DNA from: Tsukamurella sp. 8F
GTDB lineage: Bacteria; Actinomycetota; Actinomycetes; Mycobacteriales; Mycobacteriaceae
Direction: 5' to 3'
DNA: 56,628 bases
Assembly (NCBI RefSeq): GCF_029167375.1
Contig: NZ_JARFTP010000027.1
Location: forward strand, 1 to 56,628
The notes under the pieces: model-generated
Told to the model about the DNA's origin: nothing
The model's database searches: none
The model's input: only the letters and a program-made list of their open reading frames with translations
Position numbers and translations under genes: made by a program
Part shown: positions 20,312 to 32,816 of the stretch, in pieces
How positions within the stretch are numbered: position 1 is the stretch's first letter
How the letters are laid out: each line of letters begins with the position of its first letter

Positions 20312-21545
20312 GAGGCGTCATTATCGCACCCGCGCGACGCCGCCCATGGTGCACCGCCACCGCCACCGCCACCAGGACCGCGAGCAGCGCGAATTGCGGA
20401 TGCGCCAGCTCCCACGCGAAGACGCCCGCGAACAGCGGCGCGTCCTCCGTGGTCGAGACCATCGCGGCCGCGCCGATCAGCGCGCACACCTGGACCGACG
20501 CGCCCGGCAGCCAGTGCGCGCAGACGAGCGCGACCACGGCACCCAGCGCGGCACCTGTCGCGAACGACGGTGTGAGCAGACCGCCGGACGCGCCCGAGCG
20601 CAGGTACAGCGCCGTCAGCGCGGGCTTGAGAACCAGTAGAACCACATACGCGCCGAGCGGCGCCCCGGTAACGAGCGCGAGCGTGGCGATCGACTTCCCG
20701 TTGCCCGCCACGGACGGGAGCCACAGTGACGACAGACCGACCGCGACACCCGCAACGCCCAGCATTCCCGGCAGCGCCCACCCCGGCGGATGGCGGCGAT
20801 CCGCCCACCGCATCAAGCGCGTGAACAAGACACCCGCGAGCGCCGCCAGCGGCACGATCACCGCGGCCGCGACCCAGGTCGCGGCGCCGGCGTCGGTGAT
20901 GACCCCGGGCCCGGTGGGGTGCCAGGCGTACGTCGACTCACCGCGGGTGACCGGCAGTGCGGTCAACGTCGCACACGCCGATGTGACCACGCAGGCGACG
21001 ACCGCCCACGGTTCCCACGTCGCGAGCAGCACCCGCAGGGCGAACAGCGCGCCCGCGCCCGGCACGTTGTATACCGCCGCCAGACCTGCGCCCGCGGCCC
21101 CGGCGAGCACCAGCCTCCGCTCGGCGTCGCTCAGCGCGAAGCGCAGCGTCGCCGCGTCGGCGAACACGGCCGCGAGCTGGCGCGGGGCCTTCTCCCGGCC
21201 GATCGAACCGCCCGTCGCGACGGCGACGATCTGCAGCAGCGCGTCCGGCACGAGGGCACGCCACGGCAGCCGGCCGGGGAGCTCGACGACGGCGCGTAGG
21301 CGCGGCACCGTGGCCCGCCGCCGAAGGGCCCACCAGCCCAGACCGGCCACTATGCCGCCCACGGCCGGGACGACCACGCGCCGGGCCGGCCCGGCGCTGG
21401 TCACCCCGTCGAGCAGGGAGCCGGACGCGTAGTCGTACACGACGTGCTGGATGAGTCGGAGGACGACCGCACAGCCGCCGCCTGCGACCCCGGCGACGAT
21501 GCCCGCGACCACCAGGGCGGTGACGAGACGCGCGGGCCGGATCAC
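20268..21545 (-). CDS. ClC-family chloride channel/transporter
   Basis: A 425-residue, roughly 10-helix membrane protein of the voltage-gated chloride channel family. The anion-pathway segment GGSIGREKAPRQLAAVFAD corresponds to the GREGP motif, with Lys-Ala where Gly is usual. YNVPGAGALFALRVLLA and RSGASGGLLTPSFATGAALG are the other family signatures. The terminal helices resemble ClC helices N-R (STTEDAPLFAGVFAWELAH). There are no CBS domains. ATG at 21545 is 105 bp from the divergent kdpF start. Chloride or proton/chloride exchange is likely. Confidence 0.88.
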   Translation of the reverse strand: MIRPARLVTALVVAGIVAGVAGGGCAVVLRLIQHVVYDYASGSLLDGVTSAGPARRVVVPAVGGIVAGLGWWALRRRATVPRLRAVVELPGRLPWRALVPDALLQIVAVATGGSIGREKAPRQLAAVFADAATLRFALSDAERRLVLAGAAGAGLAAVYNVPGAGALFALRVLLATWEPWAVVACVVTSACATLTALPVTRGESTYAWHPTGPGVITDAGAATWVAAAVIVPLAALAGVLFTRLMRWADRRHPPGWALPGMLGVAGVAVGLSSLWLPSVAGNGKSIATLALVTGAPLGAYVVLLVLKPALTALYLRSGASGGLLTPSFATGAALGAVVALVCAHWLPGASVQVCALIGAAAMVSTTEDAPLFAGVFAWELAHPQFALLAVLVAVAVAVHHGRRRAGAIMTPRDASPGEPREHAGG

Positions 21546-21570
21546 ATTCGCATGGTAGCCCGCGGTGCGG

Positions 21571-21609
21571 GCGTCAAGAACGCGTCAAGACGTATACGGG
21601 CCCCGTCAA
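21571..21609 (+). promoter_or_regulatory. Helically phased direct repeats in the kdp promoter (candidate KdpE boxes)
   Basis: GCGTCAAGA occurs at 21571-21579 and again at 21582-21590 (11-bp period). A third CGTCAA lies at 21604-21609, 21 bp after the second. A TATACG hexamer lies at 21593-21598. OmpR/PhoB-family regulators such as KdpE bind direct repeats with an 11-bp period, so these are candidate KdpE sites. The region also contains the divergent ClC promoter. Confidence 0.5.
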
Positions 21610-21650
21610 CGACGGTGCCCCGCCGCCGTATCCGGTGGTCTGCTCGGGTC

Positions 21651-21743
21651 ATGGATATCGCCGATCTGGTCGCGTTGATCGCGGCCGCCCTCGTGGTCGC
21701 GTACCTGCTGTACGCCCTCTTCCGCCCGGAGCGCTTCCGGTGA
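21651..21743 (+). CDS. kdpF: K+-transporting ATPase subunit KdpF
   Basis: A 30-residue single-helix peptide (MDIADLVALIAAALVVAYLL then YALFRPERF) that stabilises the KdpFABC complex in the membrane. Length, hydrophobic core and the FRPERF end match the family. Its stop overlaps the kdpA GTG (GTGA), as is usual in kdpFABC operons. Confidence 0.93.
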   Translation: MDIADLVALIAAALVVAYLLYALFRPERFR

Positions 21744-23394
21744 GCGACACCGTCGCCGGCCTGCTGACGGTAGCGACGGTGCTGCTCGCGCTCGCCATCT
21801 GTTATCGCCCGCTGGGCGACGCGATGGCGCACGCGTTCACGGCCGAGCGGCACTGGCGCGTGGAGCGATGGGTGTACCGCGCAGTCGGAGTGGACCCGGA
21901 TGCCGAGCAGACCTACAGGACCTACGCGGTCGCGGCCCTGGCGTTCAGCGCCGTGTGCGTCGTCGTTCTCACTGCGCTGCTCATGCTGCAGGGGCTGCTG
22001 CCCGGTGTGCACCCATCGCAGTGGCGCTTCGACCAGGCCCTGAACACTGCGATCTCGTTCGTCACGAATACCAATTGGCAGTGGTACTCGGGCGAATCGG
22101 CCATGAACAACATCGCGCAGACCGCGGGCCTCGCGGTACAGAACTTCGTGTCGGCGGCGGTCGGGGTGGCGGTCGCCGTGGCGCTGGTGCGCGGCTTCGT
22201 GCGGCAGCACACGGATCGGCTGGGCAATTTCTGGGTCGACCTCACACGGTGCTGCGTGCGCGTGCTACTCCCACTCTCCGCGGTCGGCGCGATCGTCCTA
22301 CTCAGCCAGGGCGTGGTGCAGACGCTGTGGCAGCACCGCGAGATCGCGACCGTCGCGGGCGGGCGCCAACTACTGACGGGCGGGCTGGTCGCTTCGCAGG
22401 AGGCGATCAAGCTGCTGGGCACCAACGGCGGCGGCTTCTTCAATGCGAACTCGGCGCACCCGTTCGAGAACCCGACGGCGTTCACCAACGCCTTCGAGGT
22501 CTTCCTCATCCTGCTGATCCCCGTGGCGATGCCGCGGGTGTTCGGGAACATGGTGGGAAACCACCGTCAGGGGTACGCGATCCTCGGCGCGATGACCGCG
22601 ATCTTCACCGCCTCGCTCGCGGTCACGACGTGGGCGCAGCTCGCAGGGCAGGGCGCTGCATCCCGCGCCGCCGGCGCGGCACTCGAAGGCCAGGAATGGC
22701 AGTTCGGGCAGTGGGGCACATCCCTTTTCGCGACCGCGACCACGTCTACGTCGACGGGGGCCGTCAACGCCGCGCACGACAGTCTGACGCCCGGAGCGGG
22801 CGGTATGACGATCCTCAACATGGTGCTCGGCGAAGTCAGCCCCGGCGGGGTCGGCTCGGGTCTGTACGGGATGCTGGTGATCGCGGTGATCACCGTGTTC
22901 CTGTCCGGGCTCATGGTGGGCCGCACGCCCGAGTACCTGGGCAAGAAGATCCGCCGTCCTGAGATCACGCTGGCCGCGCTGTACGTCCTAGTGATGCCCG
23001 CGGTCGTCCTGGTCGGCACCGGCTTCGCCATAGGACAGAGCTGGGGGCGCGCCGCGATGACGGGCGATGGGCCGCACGGGTTGTCGGAACTGCTCTACGC
23101 GTATGCGTCGGCGGCCAACAACAACGGCAGCGCGTTCGCGGGCCTCGGCGTGAACACGCAGTGGTTCGACTACACGCTCGGCGGCGCGATGCTGCTAGGC
23201 CGATTCGTACCGCTGGTGCTGGTACTGATGCTCGCGGGATCGCTGGCGCAGCAACAGAAGGTCCCGGTGACCGACGGCACCATCCCAACCCACCGGCCCC
23301 TGTTCGTCACGATGACCGTCGGCGTCGTCCTGCTGGTAGCGGGCCTGACGTTCGTACCCGCCCTCGCACTGGGGCCGATCTCGGAGACCGCTCT

Positions 23395-23398
<4 letters not shown>
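21740..23398 (+). CDS. kdpA: K+-transporting ATPase subunit KdpA
   Basis: The potassium-selective channel-like subunit of the high-affinity Kdp pump; 552 residues with about ten membrane helices. Filter-region signatures: [33 protein letters not shown], and [17 protein letters not shown]; these loops bind K+. GTG at 21740 overlaps the kdpF stop. Its own stop overlaps the kdpB GTG (GTGA at 23395-23398). Confidence 0.96.
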
Positions 23399-25446
<2,048 letters not shown>

Positions 25447-25448
25447 CC

Positions 25449-26033
25449 ATGAATACCAACATCTTCCGCCAGCTGATCGCGGGACTGCGCATGCTGCTCG
25501 TGCTCACCGTGGTGCTGGGCGCCGCCTACCCGCTCGTGGTCTGGGGCGTCGGCCGCGCAGCCTTCCGGGACGAGGCCGACGGCTCGGTGCTGCGCTCTTC
25601 GGGCGCGGTCGTGGGCTCGTCGCTCATCGGGCAGCCCTTCTCCGGGCCGAAGTGGTTCCACGGGCGCCCGTCGGCGTCGGACTACGACACGCTGACCACG
25701 GGCGGCACCAACCTCGGCCCGAACAGCCCGAAGCTGGTCGCGCAGATCCAGCAGCGGCGGGTCGCCATCGCGCGCGAGGACACCGTCCCGGGGTTTACGG
25801 TCGCGCCGGGGCAGGTGCCCGCCGACGCCGTCACCGCATCGTTCTCGGCGCTCGATCCCTACATCTCACCCGAGTACGCGCGACTGCAGATCGCGCGCGT
25901 CGCGTACGCGCGCAGTCTGCCCGTCCAGCGGGTCGAATCGCTGGTCGCCACGCATACTGCAGGGCGCGTCGCCGGGTATCTGGGGCGACCCCGTGTGAAT
26001 GTGGTGGAGTTGAACCTGGCACTTCAGCACTGA
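25449..26033 (+). CDS. kdpC: K+-transporting ATPase subunit KdpC
   Basis: A 194-residue single-helix accessory subunit that raises nucleotide affinity of the Kdp pump. An N-terminal membrane helix (about 9-32) is followed by GSSLIGQPFSGPKWFHGRPSA, SGPNLGPNSP-like TTGGTNLGPNSPKL, VPADAVTASFSALDPYISPE and ARLQIARVA, all conserved in KdpC. ATG at 25449 directly follows the kdpB stop. Confidence 0.95.
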   Translation: MNTNIFRQLIAGLRMLLVLTVVLGAAYPLVVWGVGRAAFRDEADGSVLRSSGAVVGSSLIGQPFSGPKWFHGRPSASDYDTLTTGGTNLGPNSPKLVAQIQQRRVAIAREDTVPGFTVAPGQVPADAVTASFSALDPYISPEYARLQIARVAYARSLPVQRVESLVATHTAGRVAGYLGRPRVNVVELNLALQH

Positions 26034-26060
26034 CCGACTTCAGCACCGAGAGGAGGCCCG

Positions 26061-28636
26061 ATGGCCGGGTCGTCCCCCGCCGCATCGCCCGCACGACCGG
26101 GCATGTTGCGGGTCTACCTCGGCGCGGCCCCGGGGGTCGGCAAGACGTACGCCATGCTCGACGAGGGCGCACGCCGTGCCGCCCGCGGCACCACGGTGGC
26201 GATCGGTTATGTCGAGACACACGGGCGGCCGCAGACCGAGGCCATGGTCGCGTCCGCGCAAGGACGGGGCCTGCTCCTGGTGCCGCGCCGCACCATCGAC
26301 TACCGGGGCGCATCTCTCGAGGAGATGGACGTCGATGCGGTGCTTGCCGCGGCGCCGTCGGTGGCGCTCGTGGACGAGCTCGCACACACCAACGCACCGG
26401 GCTCGCGGCACGAGAAGCGGTGGCAGGACGTGGCGGAGATCCTGGACGCCGGCATCACCGTGATCACCACGGTCAACATCCAGCACCTGGAATCACTGAT
26501 CGACGTCGTGGAGTCGATAACCGGTGTGCGGCAGCGCGAGACGATCCCCGATGCGGTGGTGCGGCGGGCCGAACAGGTTCAGCTGGTGGACATGACGCCG
26601 GAGGCCCTGCGCCGTCGCATGGCGCACGGCAACGTGTACGCGCCGGACAAGGTCGACGCCGCGCTGGCCCACTACTTCCGCGTCGGGAACCTCACCGCCC
26701 TGCGAGAACTCGCGTTGCTGTGGCTGGCCGATCGCGTCGATGAGCGGCTCGAGCAGTACCGGACCGAGCAGGGGATCGCGCAGGTGTGGCCCGCACGGGA
26801 TCGCACCGTCGTCGCCCTGACGGGCGGCCCCGAGGGCGAGACTCTGCTGCGCCGCGGAGCGCGACTGGCGGCGAAGGGCGCGGGCGGGGAACTGAAGGCA
26901 CTGTATGTGACTCGCTCCGACGGCCTGACGTCCGCCTCCCCCGCCGCGATCGCGCGACTGCGGCGGCTCACCGAGGAGCTCGGCGGGGTGTTCCAGACGG
27001 TGACCGGCGAGGACGTCGCGGCATCGATCCTGCGGTACGCCGAGTCCGTCAACGCGGCGCGGATCGTCCTCGGCCAGTCGCGACACCGGCCGATCGCATC
27101 GCTGGTGCGGAAGTCGGTGTCGGACGCCGTGATCAGCGGCTCGGGCGATATGGACGTCCATGTGGTGTCGCACGAGCTGTCCGCATCGCGCGGCGGCCGG
27201 CGGTGGCGTCCGATCGACGAGCCCGTGCCGCTGGGTAGCCGCCGCAGGCTTCTGGGCTGGCTCCTCGCTCTGCTCGGCCCGTTCCTGCTGACCGGGGTGC
27301 TGTCGCAGACGCGGCACTGGGCGTCGCTCCCCACCGAGCTGATGCTGTTCCTGGTACTGACCGTGTGCGTGGCACTCGTGGGTGGGCTTCGTCCCGCAGT
27401 GCCGTCCGCGGTGCTGGGATCCGTTCTGCTGAACTACTTCTTTGCACCGCCTCTGTACACGCTCACCATCGCGTCGGGCGAGAACGTCTTCGCCTTGATG
27501 GTATTCGTGCTCACGGGCATCGCGGTCGCCTCGGTGGTGTCGGTCGCGGCCCGCCAGACCGTGGCCGCGGGGCAGGCGCAGGCCGAGGCGGATGTGCTGT
27601 CGTCCCTGGCCGATACGCTGCTGGCCGCGGAGGACGAACTGCCCGCCCTGCTGAGCGCCGCCGTCACGACGTTCGGCCTCCGCGGCGTGACGATCTACAA
27701 ACGCGGCGACGAGGCCTGGCGCGCCGTGCGGTCAGCGGGTACTCCCGTCGCCCTCAACGATGCGACGGACGTCGCGGAGGCCGTTACCAGCGGATCCGAG
27801 GCCGTGGCCCTCGCGGTCTCGGGTCCGACGCTCACGGCGTCGGAACACGGACTGCTTCTCGCGTTCGCGGCGCACGCAGCGGCGCGACTGGACCGGGAAG
27901 CGCTCGGTGAAGCCGCACGCCAGGCGCGGCGTCTGGAAGAGGGGAACCGGGCACGGACTGCGTTGCTCAGTGCCGTGTCCCACGATCTGCGCACCCCGTT
28001 GGCCGGGATCAAAGCGGCGGTGTCATCGCTGCGCAGTGAGGACGTCGCGTGGTCCGACGAGGACAAGGCCGAGCTGTTGGAGACCATCGAGGAGTCGACG
28101 GATCGGCTCACCGGACTGGTTGGGAACCTCTTGGATCTCTCGCGATTGCAGTCGGATTCGCTGACACTACTCACCCGGGAGGTCGGCCTGGCGGAGGTGT
28201 TGCCCGCACTATTCGGCACCATCGACGAGAAACGACTCGTGCTGGACCTGCCCGACGACGCGCCGACCTTCGTCGCCGATCCCGGACTGCTGGAAAGGGT
28301 TCTGGCCAATCTCGTCGAGAACGCGATGCGGCACAGCGGATCCGAGGTGACGGTATCTGTCTCGGGGCTGCACACTGGTGCGGCGGACCGCGTCGAGATC
28401 CGCGTCCGGGATCACGGGCCGGGTGTCCCGGAGGCGCAGCGGGAGACCATGTTCGCACCGTTCCAGCGCATGGGCGACGCACCCGCGGGCAACGGCGTCG
28501 GGCTGGGCCTGGCGGTCGCGCGCGGGCTGACGGAAGCGATGGGCGGGACGCTGCGCGCCGAGGACACGCCTGGCGGAGGTCTCACGATGGTGGTGGATCT
28601 CCCTGCCGCCGAGCCGATCTCCGAGGGGGAGCCGAT

Positions 28637-28640
<4 letters not shown>
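26061..28640 (+). CDS. kdpD: Potassium/osmotic sensor histidine kinase KdpD
   Basis: An 859-residue sensor kinase for the Kdp system. Layout: N-terminal KdpD domain with Walker A GAAPGVGKTYAM (20-31) and DELAHTNAPGSRHEKRW; a universal-stress-protein-like domain (about 245-370); four membrane helices (about 395-500); a GAF-like segment; then HisKA with SAVSHDLRTPLAG (phospho-His641) and a HATPase domain with NLVENAMRHS and GVGLGLAVARGL. The start has a GAGAGGAGG ribosome site. The kdpE ATG overlaps its stop (ATGA). Phosphorylated KdpE is expected to activate kdpF upstream. Confidence 0.96.
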
Positions 28641-30588
<1,948 letters not shown>

Positions 30589-30670
30589 CTAACCGATGAC
30601 GGAGTCTGCGGCCCGACGAGGCACCGACCGCGACCAGCGCACAGCCGCCCTGCTCAACCTGCAGTCTCGG

Positions 30671-31642
30671 TCACCACAGCCGCCCGGCGTCCAGGGCGAC
30701 GTAGCGCGACGCCAGTTCTGCAGTACCCGAGGCGAAACCGGCGTCGGCGGCCTCCGCCGCGTGGTCGTGTCCGCCCAGCCACGCGGTGAGCTGCAGCCGG
30801 CGCAGCATCACCAGAGTCGGCAGCAGCTCCGCCTGCGCCGATGACAGCGCTAGCACCGAGCGGTACCCGTCGAGCCACGCCTGGGCCCAGTCTCCCAGTT
30901 CCGGATCTGTCTCGACGAACGACACGGACGCCGCGAAATCGTATAGATACCAACCGAATCCGCAGTCATCGAAATCGATCACCGTGAATCCGTGTGCGCC
31001 GGGCATGAGGTTCGACGCGCGCAGGTCCGCGTGGATGAGCCCGTACCGATCGGGCCCCGTCCCGAAGTCGGACAGGCGCCGTGCCACGAGCTCGCCTGCG
31101 CGTTCGACGGTCTGCCGCAGCCCCGGCGTCATCCCGGGGCCGCGCCGCCAGTCGCCCCAACGCGCCGAGACGCCGAGCGTCTCTTCGAGCCCCCACGAGA
31201 AGCGGGCGAAGCCGGGCGGGCGGCGCCAGCCGGCGACGTGCTCGTGCAACTGCGCGGCGATCCGGCCGAGCTCGCCGAAGTGCCCGCCGGCGAACCCCGT
31301 CACGTCGACGGGTTCACCGTCTAGTTCAGCGAACAGCACGCCGAGCCGCTCGCGTCCGGCACCGTCCACGGTGGACAGGATGCGGATGCCGTCGACGACG
31401 AGCGGCTCGACGACCGACAACCCGGACACCGACGCGAGCGCAGCGAGCCAGTCCAGCTCGGAGCCGACCGTGTCGCGGCTCTGATACCCCGCCCGGTGGA
31501 CCCGCAGCACCGCCGGGCGCGGACCTCCCACCACGCGGAACGTGGCGTTCTCGCTCAGCATGAGCAACTCCGCCCGGGCCTCGGGCCATACGGCGGCAAG
31601 CATCTCGGCCGCGACGTCCTCATCGCCGTCTATCACGCGCAC
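30671..31642 (-). CDS. APH-fold small-molecule kinase
   Basis: A 323-residue aminoglycoside-phosphotransferase/choline-kinase-fold protein. The catalytic loop IHADLRASNLM has Asp206 and Asn211; the metal-binding VIDFDDCGFG has Asp223. The N-lobe has AVLRVHR and an EL-rich helix. This family phosphorylates hydroxyls of amines, homoserine, hydroxylysine or antibiotics. It lies 91 bp upstream of the class III PLP-enzyme gene in the same direction and is probably in one pathway with it. A resistance function is less likely in this context. Confidence 0.85.
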   Translation of the reverse strand: MRVIDGDEDVAAEMLAAVWPEARAELLMLSENATFRVVGGPRPAVLRVHRAGYQSRDTVGSELDWLAALASVSGLSVVEPLVVDGIRILSTVDGAGRERLGVLFAELDGEPVDVTGFAGGHFGELGRIAAQLHEHVAGWRRPPGFARFSWGLEETLGVSARWGDWRRGPGMTPGLRQTVERAGELVARRLSDFGTGPDRYGLIHADLRASNLMPGAHGFTVIDFDDCGFGWYLYDFAASVSFVETDPELGDWAQAWLDGYRSVLALSSAQAELLPTLVMLRRLQLTAWLGGHDHAAEAADAGFASGTAELASRYVALDAGRLW

Positions 31643-31672
31643 ACACTATCGCGAGGCACCTACGCTGGAATC

Positions 31673-32656
31673 ATGGCCGACACCGAGCAGGGCACGTACT
31701 CCATCCCGAACCAGCCGTACGAGCGGGACACCCGCTACATCGAATCGCGCATCACCAGGGACGGGAGCGACGGCTACCCAGTCGAACCCGGGCGGTATCG
31801 GCTCGTCGTCTCGTACGCGTGCCCGTGGGCGACACGGACGATCATCGTCCGACGCCTACTCGGCCTGGAGAACGCCATCTCGATGGGAGTCTGCGGCCCG
31901 ACGCATGACAAACGTTCGTGGACATTCGATCTCGACCCGGGTGGGGTGGATCCGGTGCTCGGCATCCCCCGTGTGCAGGACGCATACTTCCGGCGCATCC
32001 CCGGCTACGAGAAGGGCATCACCGTGCCCGCGGTCGTGGACGTGCCGTCCGGCGCCGTGGTCACCAATGATTTCCCGCAGATCACCATCGACTTCTCGCT
32101 CGAGTGGGGTGAGTACCACCGCGACGGGGCGCCGCAGCTGTACCCCGACGATCTCCGGGAGGAGATCGACGCGGTGAACAAGGTGGTCTACAAGGACGTC
32201 AACAACGGCGTCTACCGGTGCGGATTCGCCGGCACTCAGGAGGCCTACGATGCGGCGTACGACCAGCTGTTCTCGCGGCTGGACTGGCTGAGCGACCGAC
32301 TCGCCGAGCAGCGATATCTGGTGGGAGACACCATCACCGAGGCCGACGTACGGCTGTTCACGACGCTTGCCCGGTTCGATCCCGTCTATCACGGGCACTT
32401 CAAGTGCAACCGGGAGAAACTGTCCGAGATGCCGGTGCTGTGGGCCTATGCGCGTGACCTCTACCAGACACCGGGCTTCGGCGACTCGACGAACTTCGAC
32501 CACATCAAGCGGCACTACTACGAGGTACACCGCGACCTCAACCCGCTGGGCATCGTGCCCAAGGGGCCGGACCTGGCGAACTGGGAGAGCCCGCACGGTC
32601 GGGAGTCCTTGGGCGGCAGCCCCTTCGGCTCAGGGACCGCTCCGGCTCCGCTGTAG
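31673..32656 (+). CDS. Xi-class glutathione S-transferase-like / glutathionyl-hydroquinone-reductase-type protein
   Basis: 327 residues with a thioredoxin-fold N-domain carrying the catalytic VSYACPWATR (Cys50) and an all-alpha C-domain. The signatures GVDPVLGIPRVQDAYFR, NGVYRCGFAGTQEAYD, RYLVGDTITEADVRLFTTL, and RHYYEVHRDLNPLGIVPKGP are typical of ECM4/YqjG enzymes, which reduce glutathionyl-hydroquinones. Mycobacteriales generally use mycothiol, so the physiological thiol is uncertain. Start ATG at 31673 is 30 bp from the divergent kinase start. Confidence 0.9.
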   Translation: MADTEQGTYSIPNQPYERDTRYIESRITRDGSDGYPVEPGRYRLVVSYACPWATRTIIVRRLLGLENAISMGVCGPTHDKRSWTFDLDPGGVDPVLGIPRVQDAYFRRIPGYEKGITVPAVVDVPSGAVVTNDFPQITIDFSLEWGEYHRDGAPQLYPDDLREEIDAVNKVVYKDVNNGVYRCGFAGTQEAYDAAYDQLFSRLDWLSDRLAEQRYLVGDTITEADVRLFTTLARFDPVYHGHFKCNREKLSEMPVLWAYARDLYQTPGFGDSTNFDHIKRHYYEVHRDLNPLGIVPKGPDLANWESPHGRESLGGSPFGSGTAPAPL

Positions 32657-32760
32657 GTCAGACGGCCACCGCTCAGGTTCACCGTGAAGCCCGGTAGCTG
32701 CTGGTAGACCGGCGTCGCTCCGCCGTTGTTGTGGGACACCGACTCCGATGCGAGTGCCAC
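32518..32760 (-). CDS. Possible gene fragment or small antisense frame
   Basis: On the minus strand, 32657-32760 reads as a protein-like stretch (ALASESVSHNNGGATP, then VYQQLPGFTVNLSGGRLTYS) with G or C at nearly every third codon position. It begins right after the poly-C/poly-G hairpin and its frame then runs antisense through the last 139 bp of the GST-like gene. It may be the remnant of a degraded gene or a real small gene. No family is recognised. Confidence 0.25.
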   Translation of the reverse strand: MALASESVSHNNGGATPVYQQLPGFTVNLSGGRLTYSGAGAVPEPKGLPPKDSRPCGLSQFARSGPLGTMPSGLRSRCTS

Positions 32761-32766
32761 GACGAC

Positions 32767-32800
32767 GGCGCCCCCCCCCCCGCACCGGGGGGGGGGCGCC
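32767..32800. terminator. Poly-C/poly-G hairpin between convergent genes
   Basis: GGCG plus ten C pairs perfectly with ten G plus CGCC around a 6-nt loop (14-bp stem; 4 more pairs are possible past a 1-nt bulge). It lies 17 bp after the stop of the Pro-rich membrane protein gene and 110 bp after the GST-like stop, so it is probably a bidirectional terminator. The homopolymer runs are prone to length change and to sequencing error. Confidence 0.75.
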
Positions 32801-32816
32801 TCGTACCAGTCGGAAA

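Noticed and set aside
30671-31642. Considered as an aminoglycoside-resistance gene
   Set aside because: Only the generic APH fold motifs are present and the neighbour is a metabolic PLP enzyme, so a metabolic kinase is more likely.
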